Source: Nematostella vectensis
Taxonomy: Eukaryota > Cnidaria > Anthozoa > Actiniaria > Edwardsiidae
DNA: 64,000 bases
Direction: 5' to 3'
Assembly (NCBI RefSeq): GCF_932526225.1
Contig: NC_064044.1
Location: 1,061,001-1,125,000 of the forward strand
Part shown: positions 42,331 through 54,300 of the stretch, piece by piece
Numbering within the stretch: the stretch's first letter is position 1
Layout: each line of letters starts with the position of its first letter
Position numbers and translations under genes: made by a program
The notes under the pieces: generated by a model
What the model was told of the DNA's origin: nothing
Databases searched by the model: none
Seen by the model: only the letters and a program-made list of their open reading frames with translations

Positions 42331-45300
42331 CTGCAAAGAAGAAGGCATTGCTTGAATTACATACATGGACGTTTTTGTGGCCATTTTCGGCTATAAGCCC
42401 GTCACTTGAATTGTGTTTATATAAGAATGTTCGGATTTATACGATTCTCATGGCGAAAAAGGTTCTTCTTATTTTGCTCTACTCCAGGCGCCATATGCTT
42501 ACTGCAATTTTGTGTTTTTGGTAAATCCACGTTGAAAATTACAATCAACAAACTATGATAACCTTCCCGAAATCAAAAGTCTTCGCATGCCTGTTTTTGT
42601 CATTACTTAAATGGATGTTATTCCGTTGAAAATCAGTGTGAAGTAAAGTGTTAATGACAGGCAAGCGCGTTCTAAGGATTGACTGAGGGGGGGGGGGGGG
42701 GAAGGTAATAGGAAACATATGGAAAAAAGGAATCCTTTAATAAGAAATGACCCACATTTTGCCGGCCAAGGGGAGAAGTGGGGGGGGGGGGGGGGGGTGT
42801 ACGCGTCTGACAGGAGCTTCCTGCCTCTCGGGAATTTCTTCGAAATGGTTCGTAAAGCTCTCGGCCCTACTCTCAGGACTCTCGGGAATTTCCTCGAAAT
42901 GGTTCGTAAAGCTCTCGGCCCTACTCTTAGGACTCTCGGGAATTTCTTCGAAATGGTTCGTAAAGCTCTCGGCCCTACTCTTAGGACTCTCGGGAATTTC
43001 CTCGAAATGGTTCGTAAAGCTCTCGGCCCTACTCTCAGGACTCTCGGGAATTTCCTCGAAATGGTTCTTAAAGCTCTCGGCCCTACTCTTAGGATTCTCG
43101 GGAATTTCTTCGAAATGGTTCGTAAAGCTCTCGGCCCTACTCTTAGGACTCTCGGGAATTTCCTCGAAATGGTTCGTAAAGCTCTCGGCCCTACTCTTAG
43201 GACTCTCGGGAATTTCTTCGAAATGGTTCGTAAAGCTCTCGGCCCTATTCTCAGGACTCTCGGGAATTCCCTCGAAATGGTTCGTAAAGCTCTCGGCCCT
43301 ACTCTCAGGACTCTCGGGAATTTCTTCGAAATGGTTCGTAAAGCTCTCGGCCCTACTCTCAGGACTCTCGGGAATTTCTCCGAAATGGTTCGTAAAGCTC
43401 TCGGCCCTATTCGTAGGACTCTCGGGAATTTCCTCGAAATGGTTCGTAAAGCTCTCGGCCTTATTCTTAGGACTCTCGGGAATTTCTTCGAAATGGTTCG
43501 TGAAGCTCTTGGCCCTACTCTCAGGACTCTCGGGAATTTCTTCGAAATGGTTCGTAAAGCTCTCGGCCCTATTCTTAGGACTCTCGGGAATTTCTTCGAA
43601 ATGGTTCGTAAAGCTCTCGGCCCTACTCTTAGGGCTCTCGGGAATTTCCTCGAAATGGTTCGTAAAGCTCTCGGCCCTACTCTTAGGACTCTCGGGAATT
43701 TCTTCGAAATGGTTCGTAAAGCTCTCGGCCCTATTCTTAGGACTCTCGGGAATTTCTTCGAAATGGTTCGTAAAGCTCTCGGCCCTACTCTTAGGACTCC
43801 CGGGAATTCCCTCGAAATGGTTCGTAAAGCTCTCGGCCCTACTCTCAGGACTCTCAGGAATTTCTTCGAAATGGTGCGTAAAGCTCTCGGCCCTATTCTT
43901 AGGAATCTCGGGAATTTCCTCGAAATGGTGCGTAAAGCTCTCGGCCCTGATTTTTCACCCTTCGTATCGGGTCTTTGTGCACTCACCTCCTCGGAAGGCT
44001 ACGGATATCGTCTGCCGCACACGGCTGGTCAGCGCCATCACAGAGTGGGCGTAACCCTGCGCGTCTGACGTACGTCGCCACTCACGCGTGGAAAACGTGT
44101 ATAGGACTGGATTGATTGAAGAATTCACCGGAAGCACGAACACTGCAGTCCAAACATAAACCTGTTTTTCCGGATCCGGGAATTTGCCTAACAGGGATAA
44201 GACGCCGATTACGATGACAGGCATCCAGCAACAGAAGTCCGTGAGAATGATAAACACCATTCGCTTAGCAACAGAAGACTCTGTCCGAATTTGTGTGGAC
44301 CTGACGCCACGACTAACTGTCCGGACCTTCCAGAACATTGCAATATAAGCGATGAGTATAAAGGAGAAGGCGACCGCGTTGAGCCCTATGAATAGTGTCA
44401 CGGAGTATTCCCAGCCGGGGTAGCGTTCTTGTGATAGCTGCAGAGGGAGGCACACGGCGGACCTACCGTAAAAGCCCGCCTGCCAGCTATGGTCATAGAA
44501 ATACTCAATACCTCCTAATATAGGCAACACCGACACAATAATCCCGAATAGCCAGATGGACACTGCGATGTACACAGCGGTGTTGAACTTAAGGCGTCTA
44601 AATTTGAATGCGAAGACAATGCAAGCAAATCGGTCAGCGGTAATGGTGGTGAGGATGAGCACTGATACTTCACTTGAGATCATGGATAGTGCGCCCGCAA
44701 ATTGGCAAAGACGACTTGATCTCCACGCAACATCGTGTTTAAAGTACTCTCCGCGCCACTCCAAGTCCTTGATGGCGATGATGATGAGATAGCAGCCCAT
44801 TAGCCAATCAGCGACCGCCAGGTTTGTCAACAGGAAGGAATGAGCTTTGTTACGCTCCGTGACGATGATTCGCCAGACGACCACGCAGAGGTTGCCTAGC
44901 AACGCTAAGGAGCCCAGGATCCAAATGCAGACCTATGTTAAGGGTATAACAATCGAATCTTACAATCTAACCATCGTTAAATACACATATAAACCATTTT
45001 TGATGCCACATAATATTTCAAACTTGTACTTGAACCCTACCCCTCGCCCTTACACTAACTACGTCTTAAATCTTCAATCATTTCACATGTAACATCTATG
45101 TTTGTGTACTTATCTGTAACGCCATCTTTTTCTGTGTACTTATCTGTAACGCCATCTATTTGTGTGTACTTACTTGTAACGCCATCTATTTTAGTGTACT
45201 TACCTGTAACGCCATCTATTTTAGTGTACTTACCTGTAACGCCATCTATTCTAGTGTACTTACCTGTAACGCCATCTATTCTTGTGTACTTACCTGTAAC

Positions 45301-48300
45301 GCCATCTATTTGTGTGTACTTACTTGTAACGCCATCTATTTTAGTGTACTTACCTGTAACGCCATCTATTTTAGTGTACTTACCTGTAACGCCATCTATT
45401 TTAGTGTACTTACCTGTAACGCCATCTATTTTAGTGTACTTACCTGTAACGCCATCTATTTTAGTGTACTTACCTGTAACGCCATCTATTTTAGTGTACT
45501 TACTTGTAACGCCATCTATTTTAGTGTACTTACTTGTAACGCCATCTATTTTTGTGTACTTACTTGTAACGCCATCTATTTTAGTGTACTTACTTGTAAC
45601 GCCATCTATTTTAGTGTACTTACTTGTAACGAAATCTATTTTTGTGTACTTACTTGTAACGCCATCTATTTTTGTGTACTTACCTGTAACGCTATCTATT
45701 TTTGTGTACTTACTTGTAACGCCATCTATTTTTGTGTACTTACCTGTAACGCCATCTCTTTTAGTGTACTTACCTGTAACGCCATCTATTTTTGTGTACT
45801 TACCTGTAACGCCATCTATTTTTGTGTACTTACTTGTAACGCCATCTATTTTAGTGTACTTACTTGTAACGCCATCTATTTTTGTGTACTTACTTTTAAC
45901 GCCATCTATTTTAGTGTACTTACTTGTAACGCCATCTATTTTTGTGTACTTACTTGTAACGCCATCTATTTTTGTGTACTTACCTGTAACGCCATCTATT
46001 TTTGTGTACTTACCTGTAACGCCATCTATTTTAGTGTACTTACCTGTAACGCCATCTATTTTAGTGTACTTACTTGTAACGCCATCTATTTTAGTGTACT
46101 TACTTGTAACGCCATCTATTTTAGTGTACTTACTTGTAACGTCATCTATTTTAGTGTACTTACTTGTAACGCCATCTATTTTAGTGTACTTACTTGTAAC
46201 GCCATCTATTTTAGTGTACTTACTTGTAACGCCATCTATTTTAGTGTACTTACTTGTAACGCCATCTATTTTAGTGTACTTACTTGTAACGCCATCTATT
46301 TTAGTGTACTTACCTGTAACGCCATCTATTTTTGTGTACTTACCTGTAACGCCATCTATTTTAGTGTACTTACTTGTAACGCCATCTATTTTAGTGTACT
46401 TACTTGTAACGCCATCTATTTTAGTGTACTTACTTGTAACGCCATCTATTTTAGTGTACTTACTTGTAACGCCATCTATTTTAGTGTACTTACTTGTAAC
46501 GCCATCTATTTTTGTGTACTTACTTGTAACGCCATCTATTTTAGTGTACTTACTTGTAACGCCATCTATTTTTGTGTACTTACTTGTAACGCCATCTATT
46601 TTTGTGTACTTACTTGTAACGCCATCTATTTTTGTGTACTTACCTGTAACGCCATCTATTTTAGTGTACTTACTTGTAACGCCATCTATTTTAGTGTACT
46701 TACTTGTAACGCCATCTATTTTAGTGTACTTACTTGTAACGTCTTCTTTTTTTGTGTACTTACCTGTAACGCCATCTATTTTAGTGTACTTACCTGTAAC
46801 GCCATCTATTTTAGTGTACTTACCTGTAACGCCATCTATTTTAGTGTACTTACTTGTAACGCCATCTATTTTAGTGTACTTACCTGTAACGCCATCTATT
46901 TTAGTGTACTTACTTGTAACGCCATCTATTTTAGTGTACTTACTTGTAACGCCATCTATTTTTGTGTACTTACTTGTAACGCCATCTATTTTTGTGTACT
47001 TATCTGTAACGCCATCTATTTTAGTGTACTTACCTGTAACGCCATCTATTTTAGTGTACTTACTTGTAACGCCTTCTATTTTTGTGTACTTACTTGTAAC
47101 GCCATCTATTTTTGTGTACTTACCTGTAACGCTATCTATTTTTGTGTACTTACTTGTAACGCCATCTATTTTTGTGTACTTACCTGTAACGCCATCTATT
47201 TTAGTGTACTTACCTGTAACGCCATCTATTTTTATGTACTTACCTGTAACGCCATCTATTTTTGTGTACTTACTTGTAACGCCATCTATTTTTGTGTACT
47301 TACTTGTAACGCCATCTATTTTTGTGTACTTACTTGTAACGCCATCTATTTTTGTGTACTTACCTGTAACGCCATCTATTTTTGTGTACTTACCTGTAAC
47401 GCCATCTATTTTAGTGTACTTACCTGTAACGCTATCTATTTTTGTGTACTTACTTGTAACGCCATCTATTTTTGTGTACTTACTTGTAACGCCATCTATT
47501 TTGGTGTACTTACTTGTAACGCCATCTATTTTGGTGTACTTACTTGTAACGCCATCTATTTTAGTGTACTTACTTGTAACGCCATCTATTTTAGTGTACT
47601 TACTTGTAACGCCATCTATTTTAGTGTACTTACTTGTAACGCCATCTATTTTAGTGCACTTACTTGTAACGCCATCTATTTTTGTGTACTTACCTGTAAC
47701 GCCATCTATTTTTGTGTACTTACCTGTAACGCCATCTATTTTAGTGTACTTACTTGTAACGCCATCTATTTTAGTGTACTTACTTGTAACGCCATCTATT
47801 TTAGTGTACTTACTTGTAACGCCATCTATTTTAGTGTACTTACCTGTAACGCCATCTATTTTAGTGTACTTACCTGTAACGCCATCTATTTTAGTGTACT
47901 TACTTGTAACGCCATCTATTTTTGTGTACTTACCTGTAACGCCATCTATTTTAGTGTACTTACCTGTAACGCCATCTATTTTAGTGTACTTACTTGTAAC
48001 GCCATCTATTTTAGTGTACTTACTTGTAACGCCATCTATTTTAGTGTACTTACTTGTAACGCCATCTATTTTAGTGTACTTACCTGTAACGCCATCTATT
48101 TTAGTGTACTTACCTGTAACGCCATCTATTTTAGTGTACTTACTTGTAACGCCATCTATTTTAGTGTACTTACTTGTAACGCCATCTATTTTAGTGTACT
48201 TACTTGTAACGCCATCTATTTTAGTGTACTTACCTGTAACGCCATCTATTTTAGTGTACTTACTTATAACGCCATCTATTTTAGTGTACTTACTTGTAAC

Positions 48301-51300
48301 GCCATCTATTTTTGTGTACTTACTTGTAACGCCATCTATTTTAGTGTACTTACTTGTAACGCCATCTATTTTAGTGTACTTACTTGTAACGCCATCTATT
48401 TTAGTGTACTTACTTGTAACGCCATCTATTTTAGTGTACTTACCTGTAACGCCATCTATTTTAGTGTACTTACCTGTAACGCCATCTATTTTAGTGTACT
48501 TACTTGTAACGCCATCTATTTTTGTGTACTTATCTGTAACGCCATCTATTTTAGTGTACTTACCTGTAACGCCATCTATTTTAGTGTACTTACTTGTAAC
48601 GCCTTCTATTTTTGTGTACTTACTTGTAACGCCATCTATTTTTGTGTACTTACCTGTAACGCTATCTATTTTTGTGTACTTACTTGTAACGCCATCTATT
48701 TTTGTGTACTTACCTGTAACGCCATCTATTTTAGTGTACTTACCTGTAACGCCATCTATTTTTATGTACTTACCTGTAACGCCATCTATTTTTGTGTACT
48801 TACTTGTAACGCCATCTATTTTTGTGTACTTACTTGTAACGCCATCTATTTTTGTGTACTTACTTGTAACGCCATCTATTTTTGTGTACTTACCTGTAAC
48901 GCCATCTATTTTTGTGTACTTACCTGTAACGCCATCTATTTTAGTGTACTTACCTGTAACGCTATCTATTTTTGTGTACTTACTTGTAACGCCATCTATT
49001 TTTGTGTACTTACTTGTAACGCCATCTATTTTGGTGTACTTACTTGTAACGCCATCTATTTTGGTGTACTTACTTGTAACGCCATCTATTTTAGTGTACT
49101 TACTTGTAACGCCATCTATTTTAGTGTACTTACTTGTAACGCCATCTATTTTAGTGTACTTACTTGTAACGCCATCTATTTTAGTGCACTTACTTGTAAC
49201 GCCATCTATTTTTGTGTACTTACCTGTAACGCCATCTATTTTTGTGTACTTACCTGTAACGCCATCTATTTTAGTGTACTTACTTGTAACGCCATCTATT
49301 TTAGTGTACTTACTTGTAACGCCATCTATTTTAGTGTACTTACTTGTAACGCCATCTATTTTAGTGTACTTACCTGTAACGCCATCTATTTTAGTGTACT
49401 TACCTGTAACGCCATCTATTTTAGTGTACTTACTTGTAACGCCATCTATTTTTGTGTACTTACCTGTAACGCCATCTATTTTAGTGTACTTACCTGTAAC
49501 GCCATCTATTTTAGTGTACTTACTTGTAACGCCATCTATTTTAGTGTACTTACTTGTAACGCCATCTATTTTAGTGTACTTACTTGTAACGCCATCTATT
49601 TTAGTGTACTTACCTGTAACGCCATCTATTTTAGTGTACTTACCTGTAACGCCATCTATTTTAGTGTACTTACTTGTAACGCCATCTATTTTAGTGTACT
49701 TACTTGTAACGCCATCTATTTTAGTGTACTTACTTGTAACGCCATCTATTTTAGTGTACTTACCTGTAACGCCATCTATTTTAGTGTACTTACTTATAAC
49801 GCCATCTATTTTAGTGTACTTACTTGTAACGCCATCTATTTTTGTGTACTTACTTGTAACGCCATCTATTTTAGTGTACTTACTTGTAACGCCATCTATT
49901 TTAGTGTACTTACTTGTAACGCCATCTATTTTAGTGTACTTACTTGTAACGCCATCTATTTTAGTGTACTTACCTGTAACGCCATCTATTTTAGTGTACT
50001 TACCTGTAACGCCATCTATTTTAGTGTACTTACTTGTAACGCCATCTATTTTAGTGTACTTACTTGTAACGCCATCTATTTTAGTGTACTTACTTGTAAC
50101 GCCATCTATTTTAGTGTACTTACCTGTAACGCCATCTATTTTAGTGTACTTACTTATAACGCCATCTATTTTAGTGTACTTACTTGTAACGCCATCTATT
50201 TTTGTGTACTTACTTGTAACGCCATCTATTTTAGTGTACTTACCTGTAACGCCATCTATTTTAGTGTACTTACTTGTAACGCCATCTATTTTAGTGTACT
50301 TACTTGTAACGCCATCTATTTTAGTGTACTTACTTGTAACGCCATCTATTTTAGTGTACTTACCTGTAACGCCATCTATTTTAGTGTACTTACTTGTAAC
50401 GCCATCTATTTTAGTGTACTTACTTGTAACGCCATCTATTTTAGTGTACTTACTTGTAACGCCATCTATTTTAGTGTACTTACCTGTAACGCCATCTATT
50501 TTAGTGTACTTACTTGTAACGCCATCTATTTTAGTGTACTTACTTGTAACGCCATCTATTTTAGTGTACTTACTTGTAACGCCATCTATTTTAGTGTACT
50601 TACTTGTAACGCCATCTATTTTTGTGTACTTACCTGTAACGCCATCTATTTTTGTGTACTTACCTGTAACGCCATCTATTTTAGTGTACTTACTTGTAAC
50701 GCCATCTATTTTAGTGTACTTACCTGTAACGCCATCTATTTTTGTGTACTTACTTGTAACGCCATCTATTTTAGTGTACTTACCTGTAACGCCATCTATT
50801 TTAGTGTACTTACTTGTAACGCCATCTATTTTAGTGTACTTACTTGTAACGCCATCTATTTTAGTGTACTTACTTGTAACGCCATCTATTTTAGTGTACT
50901 TACCTGTAACGCCATCTATTTTAGTGTACTTACCTGTAACGCCATCCATTTTAGTGTACTTACTTGTAACGCCATCTATTTTAGTGTACTTACTCGTAAC
51001 GCCATCTATTTTAGTGTACTTACTTGTAACGCCATCTATTTTAGTGCACTTACTTGTAACGCCATCTATTTTAGTGTACTTACTCGTAACGCCATCTATT
51101 TTAGTGTACTTACTTGTAACGCCATCTATTTTAGTGTACTTACTTGTAACGTCATCTATTTTTGTGTACTTACTTGTAACGCCATCTATTTTAGTGTACT
51201 TACTTGTAACGCCTTCTATTTTTGTGTACTTACTTGTAACGCCATCTATTTTTGTGTACTTACCTGTAACGCTATCTATTTTTGTGTACTTACTTGTAAC

Positions 51301-54300
51301 GCCATCTATTTTTGTGTACTTACCTGTAACGCCATCTATTTTAGTGTACTTACCTGTAACGCCATCTATTTTTGTGTACTTACCTGTAACGCCATCTATT
51401 TTAGTGTACTTACCTGTAACGCCATCTATTTTAGTGTACTTACTTGTAACGCCATCTATTTTAGTGTACTTACCTGTAACGCCATCTATTTTTGTGTACT
51501 TACCTGTAACGCCATCTATTTTTGTGTACTTACCTGTAACGCCATCTATTTTAGTGTACTTACCTGTAACGCCATCTATTTTAGTGTACTTACTTGTAAC
51601 GCCATCTATTTTAGTGTACTTACCTGTAACGCCATCTATTTTAGTGTACTTACTTGTAACGCCATCTATTTTAGTGTACTTACTTGTAACGCCATCTATT
51701 TTTGTGTACTTACCTGTAACGCCATCTATTTTAGTGTACTTACTTGTAACGCCATCTATTTTAGTGTACTTACTTGTAACGCCATCTATTTTAGTGTACT
51801 TACTTGTAACGCCATCTATTTTAGTGTACTTACTTGTAACGCCATCTATTTTAGTGTACTTACTTGTAACGCCTTGTTCTTCATGAGGTCATCACAACTT
51901 GAGAACGCGTTTTTTGACGAGTTGCACTCAATTCCTGGTAACGTCTTGACGGCGTAGCAGCAGAACAGAAAACAATCCATTGTCCTGAAAAGGGGTGGAT
52001 GGACGCAAAAATGATTCGAGGAGCTCAGACGTTTACTCAGGGTTGTGATCACCCCCGATAATCGTCAAGAATGTTAAATTCGCAAATATAGAAAATATTT
52101 GCTTGCGAATAGACTTTTTATGCTTTCCTACGGGTTATTCAAATTAATGCTATGATATTATGATGGGAACCCTGTGCAGTATAATTCATTGATGGGGACC
52201 CTGTGTTATTGTTATGTAACAACTGTTTACACGTGATTCCTGTTGGGGGTGCATTGCATTGACCCCTCTCTCCATTAGCACTAGGCTAGGGAAACACTCG
52301 TGCACGGTGGGAATAGAATAAATACTTACAACTTTTTCAGATTTGTCAAATCGGTGAATGTGTCTTCATCGATGGTTGTTATTTCATTGTTGTGCAGGTT
52401 TCTAGGGATAAAAGCATTATCAGTATTAGTCAAAGTTGGTCAAAGATACGAAAGTAAGATGTAAAACTGCACAGGCACCAAATAAAGATAATCTGCTGGC
52501 TCGGCGAGTCGGACGAGTCTTGTTCTGTTACTCACAGTTCTCTGAGCGAAACCAGACCACGGAATACATCTCTTGAAAGTTTTTTCAGTCTATTCCCATT
52601 TAGATATCTGCAGTAAAACACCAATCAAACGTCAAAAGATTTCGAGATTTATCCAGGCTTATGTTAAATTGTAATTTCCTTACAATACTTGTAGTTTCGA
52701 CAGGTTTGCGAATACGCCGGGAGAGAGGGCCGTTATCTTGTTATTTTGTAGATATCTGGAATCGAATTCAAATCCATATCATCATTAAGCTGAGCTGAGC
52801 TATTTAACACCTTTTGTTTTGCTATCTCATGCGGGTTGTATCGAGTTAATGTTTGTGTGCCGTTAGATAGTGTTATTTGATGGCCACACTACCGATAAAA
52901 GGCTGAAATGATCATTTCTCTTCGTAAATCGATTACTTGATAAAAGTTAAAAGAGCAACGTAGTGAAGTGACATTTGATTGCCACCTTAAATCGACCATC
53001 AAGATACAAGGGCACAAAACGGATCTGTTCCGCAGCCTGTCTTTTTTTTTTTTTTTTTGGTGGCTGGAAAGATGTTAGACCCCTCGCTTGGAAAAAAGGA
53101 GGATATAATTTTTTCCCAGTAACTTTTAAAATGGATATTTTCAGCATCAGGACATATTCAAAAGCCGAAATGCCATTTTAATGTGTTTCGGGAATGGGTG
53201 GCTCGTTGTATGCCTTTGTTTATCGACCATCTAAATGATAAACCTAAAGTATTCCATACTTACAAATGCGTTAGGTTGTTGACTGTTGCAAACGAATGGC
53301 TATCCATATTTGAGACCTTATTAGACTGAAAACTCCTGAAGGTAAGAAATAAACACAAGGAAATTATATGAAGATTTCATTCGATGGTTATGGTAGGTGT
53401 TGAGCCGAAGTCTCGGGTCTCATAGACAGACGTATTATTAATCTGGAAACTAATGATGAACATGACTTATCCACCAGTTTATTTCCATCTCCATTTCATA
53501 TTACTGCGGTTTTCAATATGTATCATACTCTCGCCGACGATTTCCAACAGCTAAATCGCCTTCTAAGGTCCCGTCATTCAAAATCCTTGAACTTCTTCTT
53601 TGGCCAGCACTGAAATGGCTTCCAACATAGCCACCTCTCCATGAGGTGCTGACCAATCAAAAAGCACCATGTGATTCCGTTAATTTGAATGACGGCCAGA
53701 AAGCGGTTCAGCAGTTGTAAATCATTGTAGAGAGTTCGCAGAACATTGAAAATCTCAGTAACACTCGGGAGTTTATTTTAATTAGAAGTGTCCAACTTAC
53801 AGAACTTGTAGATCTCGTACGTTCGCGAACACCCCACTCGGAATATCCTTGATGAGATTATTCCCAATGTCCCTGAGAACCCGAGAATATTTTGGTTATT
53901 GTGCAATGAAGCTTAAGAACATCAAGAGAAAATGAAAAGCGCTCTAACAAACTTATCATTACCCTTATCATCTCACCAATTAAATCATTGTAGGCTATAT
54001 TATAAAAAAAGCGCTTGATGGGATTAATGTTGAGACATGAGTGACATACGTTTTAGTGGGGAAAAAAATCTTCGGAGACGAGCTGTACATTTCAGAGACG
54101 TATTAAATCCATTAAAAGCAATATGACCTAACAATCCAACATCTTCAGTAAAAATGAGTCATTTATATAATGAAACATAGATTATTGCAACACTTGCGCG
54201 TAATCTCTCCTGACATACCCCTATTTGTCATTCACACAATCCTTGCAGGTCCACTTGAATAGAAAAACGAAAAGCTTTGGTGAAAAACCTTCATCCAAGT

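Noticed and set aside
42607-44068. Frames of 459, 449 and 435 residues in the 54-bp array
   Set aside because: Repeat artefacts within the intron after the 7TM exon; simultaneous openness on both strands.
45055-51957. Open frames of 1964-2265 residues on both strands across the 30-bp array
   Set aside because: They arise because 30 bp is ten codons and no stop occurs in these frames of the unit. The region is an intron of the minus-strand receptor gene with consensus splice sites at both ends, and the peptides are pure repeat.
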